A DNA stretch of 64,000 bases from Amaricoccus sp. (GCF_017993425.1 NZ_JAGOMQ010000006.1:1-64000), one strand, 5' to 3'. Counted from the first letter of the stretch, positions 45,642 through 56,252 are shown. Made by a program: numbers and translations. The notes: generated from the letters alone by a model not told the origin.

Positions 45642-48590
45642 ATGCCCGCCGACGCCACCGCCTCCGACACGCCCGCCGCCGAGGCCCTCGACTACAAGGA
45701 CACCCTGTTCCTGCCGCGCACGGAGTTCCCGATGCGCGCGGGCCTGCCGCAGCGCGAGCCCGGATGGCTCGAGCGCTGGCGGCGCCTCGGGGTCTACGCC
45801 CGCCTGCGCGCCTCCGCCGCCGGCCGCACCCCCTTCGTGCTCCACGACGGCCCGCCCTACGCCAACAACCACCTCCACATCGGCCACGCGCTCAACAAGG
45901 TGCTGAAGGACTTCATCGTCCGGTCCCAGCAGATGATGGGCAAGGACAGCCGCTACGTCCCCGGCTGGGACTGCCACGGCCTGCCGATCGAGTGGGAGAT
46001 CGAGAAGAAATACCTCGCCGGCGGCAAGTCCAAGCCCGACCTCGCCGACCCGGCCGCCGCCCGCGCCTTCCGCGCCGAATGCCGCGCCTTCGCAGCGCAC
46101 TGGCTCGACGTGCAGCGCGAGGAGTTCCGGCGCCTCGGCGTCACCGGCGACTGGGACGATCCCTACCGGACCATGGACTTCCACGCCGAGGCGGTGATCG
46201 CCGACGAGTTCATGAAGTTCGTCATGAACGGCTCGCTCTATCTCGGCTCCAAGCCGGTCATGTGGTCGCCCGTCGAGCAGACCGCCCTCGCCGAGGCGGA
46301 AGTGGAATACAAGGATCACCAGAGCCACACGATCTGGGTGAAGTTCCCCCTCGCCCCCGCGTCCTTCGACGCCTCCGAGGTCGCGGAGCGCAGCGACCTT
46401 CTCGGCGCCTCAATCGTCATCTGGACGACGACGCCCTGGACCATCCCCTCGAACCGCGGCGTCGCCTATTCGGGAACGATCCCCTACGGGCTCTACGAGG
46501 TCACCGACGCCGCCGCCGACAACTGGGTCGCCACCGGCGAGCGACTGATCCTCGCCGACAAGCTCGCCGCGGAAGTCTTCGCCGCCGCGCGCGTCACCGG
46601 CCATGAGCGGCTGCGCGACGTGACCGCCGGCGACCTCCGCCCGCTCGTCTGCCGCCACCCGCTGGCGCTGCTCGACCCGTTCTGGGACTACCCCGTCCCG
46701 GTCCTCGAAGGCGATTTCGTCATCGAGGACGCCGGCACGGGCTTCGTCCACATGGCCCCCTCCCACGGCCTCGACGACTACGAGCTCTTCGTGAGGAACG
46801 GCCTCGTCGACCGGATGACCCACAACGTGCTGGAGGACAGCTCCTTCGCGCCGCACGTGCCCTTCTTCGCCGGCATGCGCATCCTCGACGCGAAGGGCAA
46901 GGAAGGCCCCGCCAACAAGGCGGTGATCGAGAAGCTGAAGGAGGCCGGGGCCCTCGCCGCCCTCGGCCGCATCAAGCATTCCTACCCGCATTCCTGGCGC
47001 TCCAAGGCCCCGGTCATCTATCGCAACACCCCCCAGTGGTTCGTCGCCATCGACAAGCCGCTCCAGGACGGCATGGGCGACTACGGCGACACCATCCGCG
47101 AGCGGGCGCTGACCTCCATCGAGCGGCTGGTGCAGTGGACGCCCGTCACGGGCCGCAACCGCATCCACTCGATGGTTTCCACCCGCCCCGACTGGGTGCT
47201 CTCTCGCCAGCGCGCCTGGGGCGTGCCGCTCACCTGCTTCGTCAAGCGCCTGCCCGAGGGTCGGGTCGAGCTCCTGTGCGACGAGGGCGTCAACGCCCGC
47301 ATCCGCGAGGCCTTCGAGGCCGAGGGCGCCGACGCCTGGTACGCCGAGGGGGCGCGGGAGCGCTTCCTCGGCGCTCGGGCGAACGAGCCGTGGGAGCAGG
47401 TGCGCGACATCCTCGACGTCTGGTTCGACAGCGGCTCCACCCACGCCTTCGCGCTCCGCGACCGCGACGACGGCGTCTGGCCGGCCGACCTCTACCTCGA
47501 GGGCACCGACCAGCATCGCGGCTGGTTCCAGTCCTCGCTCCTGCAAGCCTGCGGCACCCGCGGGCGGGCCCCCTACAAGGGGGTGCTGACCCACGGCTTC
47601 ACGCTCGACGAGAACGGGCTGAAGATGTCGAAGTCGGTCGGCAACACCGTCGCGCCCCAGGACGTCATCAAGCAATACGGCGCCGACATCCTGCGGCTCT
47701 GGGTGGCGCAGACCGACTATACGGTGGATCAGCGCATCGGGCCGGAGATCCTCAAGGGCGTCGCCGACGGCTACCGGCGCCTGCGCAACACGCTGCGCTT
47801 CCTTCTCGGCGCGCTCGACGGCTTCGAGCCGGCGGAGAAGCTCGGCCTCGACGAGATGCCGGAGCTGGAGCGCTGGGTGCTGCACCGGCTGGCCGAGCTC
47901 GACGGCGCGGTGCGCGAGGGCTACGCCGCCTACGACTTCCAGGGCCTGTTCCAGGCGCTGTTCCAGTTCGCCACCGTCGACCTCTCGGCCTTCTACTTCG
48001 ACATCCGCAAGGACGCGCTCTACTGCGACGCCGCAACCTCGACGCGCCGCCGCGCGGCGCGCACCGTCCTCGACGCGCTCTTCGCCCGGCTGGTGACGTG
48101 GCTCGCCCCGATCCTGCCCTTCACCATGGAGGAGGTCTGGCTGGAGCGGCATCCGGGCGAGGAAAGCTCCGTCCACCTGGTCGACTTCCCCGACACGCCC
48201 GGCGCCTGGTACGACCCGGCGATCGGCACGAAATGGGAATACGTCCGCCGCGCCCGCCGCGTCGTCACCGGCGCGCTGGAGATCGAGCGCCGCGAGAAGC
48301 GCATCGGCGCGAGCCTCGAGGCTGCGCCCGTCGTCCACGTCTCCGACCCCGACACGCTGGCGGCGCTGGTCGGCGCGGACTTCGTCGACGCCTGCATCGT
48401 CTCGGCGCTCACCGTGACCGAGGCCCCGGCGCCCGAGCACGCCTTCCGCCTCGACGACGCCCACGGCGTCGCCGTCGTGCCGGGACTGGCCGAGGGCGAG
48501 AAATGCGCGCGCTGCTGGAAGATCCTCCCCGACGTCGGCACGCACGCCCACCCCGGCGTCTGCGACCGCTGCGACGAGGCTGTGGGCTGA
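45642..48590 (+). CDS. ileS: Isoleucyl-tRNA synthetase
   Basis: A 982-residue class I synthetase. HIGH at residues 79-82 and KMSKS at about 661 form the ATP site. WTTTPWTIPSNRG belongs to the CP1 editing domain, and DWVLSRQRAWGVPL is conserved. The C-terminus has CARCWKILPD and CDRCDEA, the zinc finger of bacterial IleRS. It charges tRNA-Ile in the cytoplasm. ATG at 45642 follows an AGGATAGCGCC leader. It stands alone, followed by repeats. Confidence 0.97.
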   Translation: MPADATASDTPAAEALDYKDTLFLPRTEFPMRAGLPQREPGWLERWRRLGVYARLRASAAGRTPFVLHDGPPYANNHLHIGHALNKVLKDFIVRSQQMMGKDSRYVPGWDCHGLPIEWEIEKKYLAGGKSKPDLADPAAARAFRAECRAFAAHWLDVQREEFRRLGVTGDWDDPYRTMDFHAEAVIADEFMKFVMNGSLYLGSKPVMWSPVEQTALAEAEVEYKDHQSHTIWVKFPLAPASFDASEVAERSDLLGASIVIWTTTPWTIPSNRGVAYSGTIPYGLYEVTDAAADNWVATGERLILADKLAAEVFAAARVTGHERLRDVTAGDLRPLVCRHPLALLDPFWDYPVPVLEGDFVIEDAGTGFVHMAPSHGLDDYELFVRNGLVDRMTHNVLEDSSFAPHVPFFAGMRILDAKGKEGPANKAVIEKLKEAGALAALGRIKHSYPHSWRSKAPVIYRNTPQWFVAIDKPLQDGMGDYGDTIRERALTSIERLVQWTPVTGRNRIHSMVSTRPDWVLSRQRAWGVPLTCFVKRLPEGRVELLCDEGVNARIREAFEAEGADAWYAEGARERFLGARANEPWEQVRDILDVWFDSGSTHAFALRDRDDGVWPADLYLEGTDQHRGWFQSSLLQACGTRGRAPYKGVLTHGFTLDENGLKMSKSVGNTVAPQDVIKQYGADILRLWVAQTDYTVDQRIGPEILKGVADGYRRLRNTLRFLLGALDGFEPAEKLGLDEMPELERWVLHRLAELDGAVREGYAAYDFQGLFQALFQFATVDLSAFYFDIRKDALYCDAATSTRRRAARTVLDALFARLVTWLAPILPFTMEEVWLERHPGEESSVHLVDFPDTPGAWYDPAIGTKWEYVRRARRVVTGALEIERREKRIGASLEAAPVVHVSDPDTLAALVGADFVDACIVSALTVTEAPAPEHAFRLDDAHGVAVVPGLAEGEKCARCWKILPDVGTHAHPGVCDRCDEAVG

Positions 48591-48605
48591 CGCTCCCTTG
48601 GCCTG

Positions 48606-48640
48606 TCACGCGTGATACAGCCATGTATCACGCGTGATAC
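48606..48640. promoter_or_regulatory. Pair of TCACGCGTGA palindromes after ileS
   Basis: TCACGCGTGA occurs at 48606-48615 and 48628-48637. The second extends to the 16-bp perfect palindrome GTATCACGCGTGATAC (48625-48640). Centres are 22 bp apart, two helical turns. They lie past the ileS stop in a convergent gap, so they could be a protein-binding pair or part of a chromosome-organising site. A short AT-rich tract follows. Confidence 0.6.
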
Positions 48641-48693
48641 CCCATTCAATGTATTGAATTTTCAGCATAATTTTGCACCGCCCACTCTCTCGC

Positions 48694-49021
48694 CACACTG
48701 CACGACACCTGTCTGCCCTGCTGGGTCCACGGGGCGCGCGCGCCGACCAACCGACCGAAGCGGGCTTGCCCGCGAGGCCCGGCGCGACAAGCGAAAGCAT
48801 GGCTTTCGCCGCGCCGACGGCTGGAGCGCGTTGGCGCGGAAGCCGTGAGGGGTGAAGATTTCCCCGTCGCGCGCCATCCGTCCGTGATCGCCCCGGCGAG
48901 CGCGGCGCGCTCGCCCCCCGCAGGGGCGATCGCGGACGGATTTGCCACGGGTCAAATCCGTCTGGCGTCGGCGTCGCGGCCAGCCTCGGGCCGGGCTTCC
49001 TCTCCACTGTCGTGCAGTGTG
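48694..49021 (+). mobile_element. MITE-like element, copy 3 (328 bp)
   Basis: Same orientation and ends as the copy at 13907. CTCTCTCGC flanks it directly on both sides, a perfect 9-bp target duplication (48685-48693 and 49022-49030). Stems of the internal hairpins are unchanged, and loops differ (GAAAGC-ATG-GCTTTC here, CCG loop in copy 1). No coding frame. It is in the convergent gap between ileS and the BLUF gene; the remainder of 48591-49165 shows no gene. Confidence 0.88.
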
Positions 49022-49165
49022 CTCTCTCGCCCCTGCGCGCCGCCGCTCACCGTCGTGGCCGGGACGGTAAGGTTTCGTTAAGGGCGATTTTTGCCTATAC
49101 CCATCAATATCAATTACTTGACACCTTCGCACGCGCGCGAATATCGACGCTCCGGTAAGGCCGGG

Positions 49166-49549
49166 TCAGCGGCGGACGCTGACCAGAAACCGGTCGAGCG
49201 CGGCCAGATCCTCCTCGCCGCCCGCAGTCAGCGGCAAGGGGCCGAAGGACCATTCCGCGAAGCGCCGGGCGCGGATCGGGTCCTCCCGCAGCACGCGGAT
49301 CGCCTTGTGCCGCGGGTCGGCGACGATGCGCTCCATCCGCCCCAGCACCCGCCGCTCCGTGCCCTCCAGCAGCCCGTAGAACCGGCCGCCGCCGTAGAGC
49401 AGCAGCCCGGTCAGCCCGCGCGGCGGGTTGTTCCGCCGCGCCGCCGCGGCGATCGCCTCCAGCTCCTCGGGGCCGAGCGGCCGCGTCGCCACGCTGACAT
49501 AGACGAGGCGGACGAGGTCCGGCTCCGCCGCCGCGGGCGATCCCGCCAT
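49166..49549 (-). CDS. BLUF-domain protein lacking the photocycle Gln
   Basis: A 127-residue single-domain BLUF protein. Aligned to AppA without gaps, Y17 equals Tyr21, N41 equals Asn45 and W100 equals Trp104. The switching Gln63 is Gly59 (GRFYGLLEG) and Met106 is Phe102. Flavin could still bind through the GLTGLLLY region, but the hydrogen-bond switch needed for light sensing cannot form in the normal way. It may be a flavin-binding or purely structural protein. ATG at 49549 overlaps the rarA stop by one base, so both genes share a transcript. Confidence 0.85.
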   Translation of the reverse strand: MAGSPAAAEPDLVRLVYVSVATRPLGPEELEAIAAAARRNNPPRGLTGLLLYGGGRFYGLLEGTERRVLGRMERIVADPRHKAIRVLREDPIRARRFAEWSFGPLPLTAGGEEDLAALDRFLVSVRR

Positions 49550-50886
49550 CAGTCGCCGCCCCCCAGCCGCCGCCGCGCCGCGGCGAGGGCCTCCAGCCGG
49601 TCGGCGATCTCGGCCTCGCGGCCGCGGCGGGTCGGCACGTAGAAGGTCTCGCGGGGCATCGCGTCGGGGAAATAGGACTGGCCCGAGAACGCCTCGGGCG
49701 TGGCGTGGTCGTAGACGTAGCCCGCGCCGTAGCCCTCCTCCTTCATCAGCTTCGTCGGCGCGTTCAGGATGTGCTTCGGCGGCGCCAGCGACCCCGTCCG
49801 CTTCGCCGCCGCCCGCGCGGCGGAGAAGGCCGCATAGCCCGCGTTCGACTTCGGCGCGAGGGCGAGCCGGATCACCGCCTGCGCCAGCGCCAGCTCCCCC
49901 TCGGGCGAGCCCAGCCGCTCGTAGGTCTCCCAGGCGGCGAGGCAGAAGGCCATGGCGCCCGGGTCGGCCTGCCCGATGTCCTCGACCGCCATCCGGGTGA
50001 TCCGCCGCGCCAGGTAGCGCGGATCCTCGCCCCCCTCCAGCATCCGCGCCAGCCAGTAGAGGCTCGCGTCCGGGTCCGAGCCGCGCACCGACTTGTGCAG
50101 CGCCGAGATCAGGTTGTAGTGCGCGTCCCCCGACTTGTCGTAGATCGCCGCCCGCCGCGACAGCCGCTCCGAGAGCGCCGCCACGTCGAGCGTCTCCCGC
50201 TCCCCCGCGAGCTGCTCCACGAGGTTGAGGAGCGCCCGCCCGTCGCCGTCCGCCATCTCCACCAGCCGCGCCCGCGCCTCGGCGGTCAGCGGCAGGGGAC
50301 GCCCCAGCGCCGACTCCGCCCGGTCGGCGAGCGTCGCCAGCGCCGCCTCGTCGAGCCGCGCCAGCGTCAGCACCTGCGCGCGGGAGAGCAGCGCCGCGTT
50401 CAGCTCGAAGGAGGGGTTCTCCGTCGTCGCCCCGACGAGGACGATGGTGCCGTCCTCCATGTGCGGCAGGAAGCCGTCCTGCTGGGCGCGGTTGAAGCGG
50501 TGGATCTCGTCGACGAAGAGCAGCGTGCCCCGGCCGTTGCCGCGGCGGAGCTTCGCCGCCTCGAAGATCTTCTTGAGGTCGGCCACCCCGGTGAAGATCG
50601 CGCTCACCTGCACGAAGGCGAGGTCCGTCTCCTCGGCGAGCAGGCGCGCGATCGTGGTCTTGCCCACCCCCGGCGGCCCCCAGAGGATGATCGAGCCGAG
50701 GCTGCCCTGCGCCAGCATCCGCGCCAGCGGCCCGTCGGGGCCGAGCAGCCGCTCCTGCCCCAGCACCTCGGCGAGGCGGGTCGGCCGCAGCCGGTCGGCC
50801 AGCGGCCGCGGGCCGCCGCGGCGCGGGGGCCCGGAGGCGGCAGGCGTCGGCCCGGACGCCGGGCGGGGGTCGAAGAGGTCGGCCAT
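49549..50886 (-). CDS. rarA: Replication-associated recombination protein A
   Basis: A 445-residue AAA+ ATPase (MgsA/WRNIP1 family) acting at stalled replication forks. Walker A is GPPGVGKTT, Walker B LLFVDEIHRFN, sensor 1 VGATTENPSFE. C-terminal tetramer domain has KSVRGSDPDASLYWLARML and KHILNAPTKLMK. ATG at 50884-50886 starts MADLFDPRP; the N-terminal Pro-rich linker is normal. It is upstream of the BLUF gene and downstream of the rplQ terminator. Confidence 0.95.
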   Translation of the reverse strand: MADLFDPRPASGPTPAASGPPRRGGPRPLADRLRPTRLAEVLGQERLLGPDGPLARMLAQGSLGSIILWGPPGVGKTTIARLLAEETDLAFVQVSAIFTGVADLKKIFEAAKLRRGNGRGTLLFVDEIHRFNRAQQDGFLPHMEDGTIVLVGATTENPSFELNAALLSRAQVLTLARLDEAALATLADRAESALGRPLPLTAEARARLVEMADGDGRALLNLVEQLAGERETLDVAALSERLSRRAAIYDKSGDAHYNLISALHKSVRGSDPDASLYWLARMLEGGEDPRYLARRITRMAVEDIGQADPGAMAFCLAAWETYERLGSPEGELALAQAVIRLALAPKSNAGYAAFSAARAAAKRTGSLAPPKHILNAPTKLMKEEGYGAGYVYDHATPEAFSGQSYFPDAMPRETFYVPTRRGREAEIADRLEALAAARRRLGGGD

Positions 50887-50958
50887 GCCGCCGTTCTACC
50901 GGCGCCGCCCGCCGGGGGAAAGCCCGCCCCTGCCCTCGCGTCCTGCCCCGGGCGGAAC

Positions 50959-50987
50959 GCAAGAGCCCCGCCGGAAGGACGGGGCTC
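50959..50987 (-). terminator. Terminator after rplQ
   Basis: On the minus strand GAGCCCCG pairs with CGGGGCTC around a 9-nt loop, then TTGCGTT. It lies 38 bp after the rplQ stop and ends the alpha operon. Confidence 0.7.
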
Positions 50988-51024
50988 GAAGCGGTCGAGA
51001 TCAGTTCGGGCTGGCGCGCCGGGC

Positions 51025-51444
51025 TCAGGCCTCGGCGGCTTCCTCGGCGGCGAGGCGGGCCTTGTCGCCCGCGCCCTTGGCGCTGGCGTCGCGGTCGACC
51101 AGCTCGATGATCGCCATCGGGGCGGCGTCCCCGTAGCGGAAGCCCGCCTTCAGCACGCGGGTGTAGCCGCCCTGGCGGTCCTTGTAGCGCACGCCGAGCG
51201 TCTCGAAGAGCTTCGCGACCGCCGCGTCCTGCTTCAGCTGCGCCGCCGCGAGCCGGCGGGCGTGCAGGTCGCCGCGCTTGCCGAGCGTGATCACCTTGTC
51301 GGCGATCCGCTTCAGCTCCTTGGCCTTCGGCAGCGTGGTCTTGATCTGCTCATGCTCGATGAGCGAGCAGACCATGTTGGAGAACATCGCCTTGCGATGC
51401 TCGTGGGTGCGGTTGAGCTTGCGATAGCCCTGGCCGTGACGCAT
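51025..51444 (-). CDS. rplQ: 50S ribosomal protein L17
   Basis: A 139-residue protein starting [20 protein letters not shown], with [19 protein letters not shown] and [15 protein letters not shown]. The Ala/Glu-rich tail is normal for the group. It lines the exit tunnel region of the large subunit. Last gene of the rplO-to-rplQ transcript, 120 bp after rpoA. Confidence 0.98.
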   Translation of the reverse strand: MRHGQGYRKLNRTHEHRKAMFSNMVCSLIEHEQIKTTLPKAKELKRIADKVITLGKRGDLHARRLAAAQLKQDAAVAKLFETLGVRYKDRQGGYTRVLKAGFRYGDAAPMAIIELVDRDASAKGAGDKARLAAEEAAEA

Positions 51445-51564
51445 GTCTTTCTCCTATTTCGTCCGTGTTTTGCTTTGTCCGGCAGGCGCCTCACGCGCGC
51501 GCGCCTCCTTGGGGCCTCGCGGCCCGGGCCTTGCAAGGGGGCGCGTCGCGCCCCCCCGGAAAGA

Positions 51565-52581
51565 TCAGAACTGGTCCTCGTACTTCTTGGCCAGATCCTC
51601 GATGTTCTCGGGCGGCCAGTCGACGATCTCCATGCCGAGATGCAGGCCCATGCCGGTCAGCACCTCCTTGATCTCGTTCAGCGACTTGCGGCCGAAGTTC
51701 GGGGTGCGCAGCATCTCCGCCTCGGTCTTCTGGATCAGGTCGCCGATGTAGACGATGTTGTCGTTCTTCAGGCAGTTCGCCGAGCGGACGCTGAGCTCCA
51801 GCTCGTCGACCTTCTTCAGCAGAAGCGGGTTGAACTCCAGATCGTCGTCGACGTCCGAGCGCACGCCCGAGCTCGGCTCCTCGAAGTTGACGAACACCGA
51901 GAGCTGGTCCTGCAGGATGCGCGCGGCGTAGGCGATGGCGTCCTCGGGCCGCACCGAGCCGTCGGTCTCGATCTGCAGCGTCAGCTTGTCGTAGTCGAGC
52001 ACCTGGCCCTCGCGGGTCGGGTCGACCTTGTAGCTGACCTTCTTGATCGGCGAGAACAGCGCGTCGACCGAGATCAGCCCGATCGGCGCGTCCTCGGGCC
52101 GGTTGCGGTCGGCGGCGACGTAGCCCTTCCCGGTCTCGACGGTCAGCTCCATGTAGACGCTGGCGCCGTCGTCGAGGTGGCAGACCACGTGGTCGCGGTT
52201 CAGGATCTCGATGCCGTTCGTCTCGGAGATGTCGCCGGCGGTGACGACGCCCGGGCCGGTCGCGCGGATCTCGAGGCGCTTCGGCCCCTCGACCTCCATC
52301 TTGATCGCGACGCCCTTGAGGTTCAGCACGATGTCGGTCACGTCCTCGCGGACGCCCGGCACCGACGAGAATTCATGCAGCACCCCGTCGATCTGCACCG
52401 AGGTGATGGCCGCGCCCTGGAGCGAGGACATCAGCACGCGGCGCAGGGCGTTGCCGAGGGTCAGGCCGAAGCCGCGCTCCAGCGGCTCGGCGACGGCGGT
52501 GGCCTGGCGCTGCGGGTCCGCCCCGGTCTTCACCTCGAGCGCGGTCGGGCGGATGAGCTCCTGCCAGTTCTTGTGGATCAT
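51565..52581 (-). CDS. rpoA: RNA polymerase alpha subunit
   Basis: A 338-residue subunit. N-terminal dimer domain has [20 protein letters not shown]; the C-terminal domain has [17 protein letters not shown] and [13 protein letters not shown], which bind UP elements and activators. ATG at 52579-52581 is preferred to a TTG one codon upstream; it gives [12 protein letters not shown]. It initiates polymerase assembly. Confidence 0.98.
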   Translation of the reverse strand: MIHKNWQELIRPTALEVKTGADPQRQATAVAEPLERGFGLTLGNALRRVLMSSLQGAAITSVQIDGVLHEFSSVPGVREDVTDIVLNLKGVAIKMEVEGPKRLEIRATGPGVVTAGDISETNGIEILNRDHVVCHLDDGASVYMELTVETGKGYVAADRNRPEDAPIGLISVDALFSPIKKVSYKVDPTREGQVLDYDKLTLQIETDGSVRPEDAIAYAARILQDQLSVFVNFEEPSSGVRSDVDDDLEFNPLLLKKVDELELSVRSANCLKNDNIVYIGDLIQKTEAEMLRTPNFGRKSLNEIKEVLTGMGLHLGMEIVDWPPENIEDLAKKYEDQF

Positions 52582-52703
52582 CAAGGCCTTGGTCCTCCAT
52601 TCCTGTCCGACGCCCGATCCTTGGCCGCCGAACTCCCGAGGGTCAGTTCAGAAACGCCGATCGCCCGCCTGGCGGGGCGGGCGATCCGCGGAATAGGATG
52701 CGG

Positions 52704-53093
52704 TCAGACGCGCCGGCGCTTGGGCGGGCGGCAGCCGTTATGCGCGATCGGGGTCACGTCGCGGATCGCGGTGATCTGGAACCCGACGGCGCCCAGCGCG
52801 CGGAGCGCGCTCTCGCGGCCCGAGCCGGGGCCCTGCACCTCGACCTCCAGCGTGCGCACCCCGTGCTCCTGCGCCTTCTTGCCGGCGTCCTCGGCGGCCA
52901 TCTGGGCGGCGTAGGGCGTCGACTTGCGCGAGCCCTTGAACCCCATCGCGCCAGCCGACGACCAGGCGATCGCGTTGCCCTGGGCGTCGGCGATCAGGAT
53001 CTTGGTGTTGTTGAAGCTGGCGTTGACGTGGCAGACGCCGGTCGAGATGTTCTTGCGTTCCTTGCGCTTCACGCGCGCCTTCTCGCGGGCCAT
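52704..53093 (-). CDS. rpsK: 30S ribosomal protein S11
   Basis: A 129-residue protein with [38 protein letters not shown] and the basic tail [12 protein letters not shown]. It binds 16S rRNA on the platform. It follows rpsM by 12 bp. Confidence 0.98.
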   Translation of the reverse strand: MAREKARVKRKERKNISTGVCHVNASFNNTKILIADAQGNAIAWSSAGAMGFKGSRKSTPYAAQMAAEDAGKKAQEHGVRTLEVEVQGPGSGRESALRALGAVGFQITAIRDVTPIAHNGCRPPKRRRV

Positions 53094-53105
53094 CGGCTGC
53101 TCTCC

Positions 53106-53474
53106 TTATTTCTTCTTGCCGGCGATGGCCTTGGCAGGCCCCTTGCGGGTGCGGGCGTTGGTGTGGGTGCGCTGGCCGCGAACCGGCAGGCCGCGGCGGT
53201 GGCGCAGGCCGCGGTAGCAGCCGAGGTCCATCAGCCGCTTGATGTTCATCGAGGTCTCGCGCCGCAGGTCGCCCTCGACCGACAGGTTCGCGTCGATGTA
53301 CTCGCGGATCTTCAGGACCTCGCTGTCGGTCAGGTCGTTGACCCGCCGGCTCGGGTCGATCTCGAGCGCACCGATCAGCTCGTCCGCCTTGGTGCGGCCG
53401 ATGCCGTGGATATAGGTGAGCGCAATCGCCACCCGCTTGTTCGTCGGAATGTTTACGCCCGCTATGCGCGCCAA
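53106..53474 (-). CDS. rpsM: 30S ribosomal protein S13
   Basis: A 122-residue protein starting [20 protein letters not shown], with [11 protein letters not shown] and the C-terminal [19 protein letters not shown]. It contacts tRNA and the large subunit at bridge B1. A 186-bp gap separates it from adk. Confidence 0.98.
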   Translation of the reverse strand: MARIAGVNIPTNKRVAIALTYIHGIGRTKADELIGALEIDPSRRVNDLTDSEVLKIREYIDANLSVEGDLRRETSMNIKRLMDLGCYRGLRHRRGLPVRGQRTHTNARTRKGPAKAIAGKKK

Positions 53475-53660
53475 GTTACTGCTCCGTTCCTTCGTCGGGC
53501 CGCCCCTGGCCCCTCAACCGTCAAAGCCCGCCGACGACCTCACGCCGCGACCCGCGTAACCCGTCCCGCCGGGTCGGACGTCCCGCGTTTCCCCGAGGCG
53601 AATTGGAGAGATCGACTCCCTCCCGGGAGCGCGCGGAGTATAGGAATCGTCAAGGGGGCG

Positions 53661-54329
53661 TCAAGAGCCGATCGCCGCCTTCTCCAGTCCCAGCGCCGCG
53701 CGGATCTGCCCGGCGATCGCCTCGATCTCGCCGAGGCCGTCGACCGACCTCAATTTGCCCTTGGCGTGGTAGTAGCCGATCAGCGGCGCCGTCTGGCGGT
53801 TGTAGGCGCCGAGTCGCACCCGCACCGATTCCGCGTTGTCGTCGGCGCGCCGGATGAACTCGGTCCCGCCGCACTTGTCGCAGACCCCGGCCTTCGCGGT
53901 CGGCTTGGTGCTGTCGTGGTAGACCTCGCCGCAATTCGCGCAGCTGAACCGGCCGGAGATGCGCTCGACCAGCGCCTCGTCGTCGACCCGCATCTCGACC
54001 GCGACGTCGAGCTTGCGGCCCTTGCGCGCCATCAGCTCCTCGAGCGCGTCGGCCTGGGCCAGCGTCCGGGGAAAGCCGTCGAAGATCAGCCCGTGCTTGC
54101 CGGCCTCGCCGTCGAGCTGCTCGGCGATCAGCCCGATCACGATGTCGTCGGTGACGAGCTCGCCCCGCGCCATCACCGCGGCGACCTTCCTGCCCATCTC
54201 GGTGCCGCTGTCCTTGGCGGCGCGCAGCATGTCTCCGGTGGAGAGCTGCACCATGCCGAACTCCTCGACGAGCCGGCGCGCCTGGGTGCCCTTGCCCGCA
54301 CCGGGCGGACCGAGAAGGATAATGTTCAT
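53661..54329 (-). CDS. adk: Adenylate kinase, zinc-type
   Basis: A 222-residue enzyme interconverting ATP, ADP and AMP. P-loop [13 protein letters not shown] region LSTGDMLRA and [15 protein letters not shown]. The LID carries CANC and CDKC, a zinc site found in many alphaproteobacterial and Gram-positive kinases but not in E. coli. ATG at 54327-54329 overlaps the secY stop by 3 bases. Confidence 0.98.
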   Translation of the reverse strand: MNIILLGPPGAGKGTQARRLVEEFGMVQLSTGDMLRAAKDSGTEMGRKVAAVMARGELVTDDIVIGLIAEQLDGEAGKHGLIFDGFPRTLAQADALEELMARKGRKLDVAVEMRVDDEALVERISGRFSCANCGEVYHDSTKPTAKAGVCDKCGGTEFIRRADDNAESVRVRLGAYNRQTAPLIGYYHAKGKLRSVDGLGEIEAIAGQIRAALGLEKAAIGS

Positions 54330-55675
54330 CGCCGCGGCTTGCTCCCTCTGCCCTTGCTCCGCAGCCGCGCCCGCTCGATCAGACCCTCGTACTGATGGGC
54401 GAGCATATGCGACTGCACCTGCGTGATGGTGTCCATGGTTACCGAGACCACGATCAGAAGGGAAGTCCCGCCAAAGTAGAACGGCACGGCGAGCTGCGAG
54501 ATCAGCACCTCGGGCAGCAGGCAGACCGCGGCGAGGTAGGCCGAGCCGATCACCAGGATGCGCGAGACCACGTAGTCGAGGTACTCGATGGTCTTCTGCC
54601 CGGGCCGGATGCCGGGGATGAAGCCGCCCTGCTTCTTCAGGTTGTCCGCCACGTCGTCCGACTTGAAGGCGACGTTGGCCGTGTAGAAATAGGTGAAGAA
54701 CACGATCAGCGCGCCGAAGAGCAGGAGCTGCAACGGCTGGCCGCGGCCGAGATAGGCGGCGACGTAGTCGCCCCAGCCGCCCGTGCCGGTGCCGGCGAAG
54801 GTGGTGATGGTCGCCGGCAGCAGGAGCAGCGACGAGGCGAAGATCGCCGGGATGACGCCGGCCGGGTTCACCTTGAGCGGCAGGTGCGAGCTCTCGCCGC
54901 CGTAGATCTTCAGGCCGACCTGGCGCTTGGGATACTGGATGTGGATCTTTCGCAGCGCCCGCTCCATGAACACCACGAAGGCGATCACCGCGATCATCAT
55001 GACCATGATGCCGAGGATGACGGCCGGGCTCAGCGCCCCGGTGCGACCCTGGGTGAAGAACTGCGCGAGCGCGTGCGGAAGATTGGCGATGATGCCGACG
55101 AAGATGATCAGGCTGATGCCGTTGCCGATGCCGCGCGAGGTGATCTGCTCGCCGAGCCACATCAGGAACATGGTGCCGCCGACCAGCGTCACCACGACGC
55201 CGGTGCGGAACGGCCAGCCCGGGTCGTGCGCCATGTTCTCCGCCTCGAGCCCGAGCGCGAGGCCGTAGGCCTGGAAGGTGGCGAGGAACACCGTGCCGTA
55301 GCGGGTGTACTGGTTGATCTTCTTCCGGCCCGCCTCGCCTTCCTTCTTCAGCGCGCCGAGCTGCGGGACCATCGAGGTCATCAGCTGCACGATGATCGAG
55401 GCCGAGATGTAGGGCATGATCCCGAGCGCGAAGATCGCCATGCGGCCGACCGCGCCGCCGGTGAACATGTTGAGCATGCCGCCGAGCCCGGCGTTCGCCT
55501 GGTCGAAGAACTGCCGCAGCCGGTCGGCGTCGATGCCGGGGACGGGGATGTAGGTGCCGATGCGGTAGACGATCAGCAGCCCGATCGCGAACAGGATGCG
55601 CTGCTGCAGCTCCTTGGCCTTGCCGAAGGTGCTCCAGCTGAGGTTGGAGGCCATCTGTTCCGCTGCGGAGGCCAT
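54326..55675 (-). CDS. secY: Protein translocase subunit SecY
   Basis: A 449-residue membrane protein with ten helices. [35 protein letters not shown], the plug region and the cytosolic loop [15 protein letters not shown] are conserved, as is the [13 protein letters not shown]-like helix ([18 protein letters not shown]). It forms the Sec channel with SecE and SecG. ATG at 55673-55675 has AAAGGGCG upstream; a GTG five codons earlier is possible. Confidence 0.98.
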   Translation of the reverse strand: MASAAEQMASNLSWSTFGKAKELQQRILFAIGLLIVYRIGTYIPVPGIDADRLRQFFDQANAGLGGMLNMFTGGAVGRMAIFALGIMPYISASIIVQLMTSMVPQLGALKKEGEAGRKKINQYTRYGTVFLATFQAYGLALGLEAENMAHDPGWPFRTGVVVTLVGGTMFLMWLGEQITSRGIGNGISLIIFVGIIANLPHALAQFFTQGRTGALSPAVILGIMVMMIAVIAFVVFMERALRKIHIQYPKRQVGLKIYGGESSHLPLKVNPAGVIPAIFASSLLLLPATITTFAGTGTGGWGDYVAAYLGRGQPLQLLLFGALIVFFTYFYTANVAFKSDDVADNLKKQGGFIPGIRPGQKTIEYLDYVVSRILVIGSAYLAAVCLLPEVLISQLAVPFYFGGTSLLIVVSVTMDTITQVQSHMLAHQYEGLIERARLRSKGRGSKPRR

Positions 55676-55772
55676 GGGACGCCCTTTCACGACGGCGCCG
55701 CCGAGCCCGTTCCCGGACCGGCGGCGCGAAAACTCGCCATCAATTAAGCCGCGGCCCGGAGGGCCACAAGCC

Positions 55773-56252
55773 TCATTCCGCCGCCGCTTCGGCCCTGGGC
55801 CCGGTCAGGGTCACCGTGCCGCCGGCCTTCTCGACCGCCGCCACCGCGGCCGCCGAGGCGCCGGTGACGGTCACCGTCAGCGCCGTGGCGATCTCGCCCT
55901 TGGCGAGCAGCCGGACGCCGTCGTGCTTGCGGCGCAGCAGGCCCGAGGCGACCAGCGCGTCCTCGGTCACCGCGGTCGCGTCGAGCTTGCCCGCCTCGAC
56001 GAACTTCTGGATCAGCCCGAGGTTGACCACGACGAAGTCCTTGCGGTTCGGCTTGGTGAAGCCGCGCTTGCCGAGCCGGCGGTAGAGCGGCATCTGGCCG
56101 CCCTCGTAGGCGTTGATCGCCACGCCGGAGCGCGACTTCTGGCCCTTGATGCCGCGGCCGCCGGTCTTGCCCTTGCCGGAGCCCGGGCCGCGGGCGATGC
56201 GCTTGCGCGACTTGGTCGCGCCGGGATTGTCTCGGAGTTCGTTCAGCTTCAT
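55773..56252 (-). CDS. rplO: 50S ribosomal protein L15
   Basis: A 159-residue protein starting [20 protein letters not shown], with [18 protein letters not shown] and [17 protein letters not shown]-like [16 protein letters not shown]. Normally it follows rpmD directly in the spc operon; here rpmD lies 4.4 kb away and a promoter precedes rplO. It leads a transcript through secY to rplQ. Confidence 0.98.
   Translation of the reverse strand: MKLNELRDNPGATKSRKRIARGPGSGKGKTGGRGIKGQKSRSGVAINAYEGGQMPLYRRLGKRGFTKPNRKDFVVVNLGLIQKFVEAGKLDATAVTEDALVASGLLRRKHDGVRLLAKGEIATALTVTVTGASAAAVAAVEKAGGTVTLTGPRAEAAAE

Noticed and set aside
48606-48640. parS centromere site
   Set aside because: The core is ACGCGT with 10-16-bp arms, not the TGTTTCACGTGAAACA type, and no parAB genes are near.
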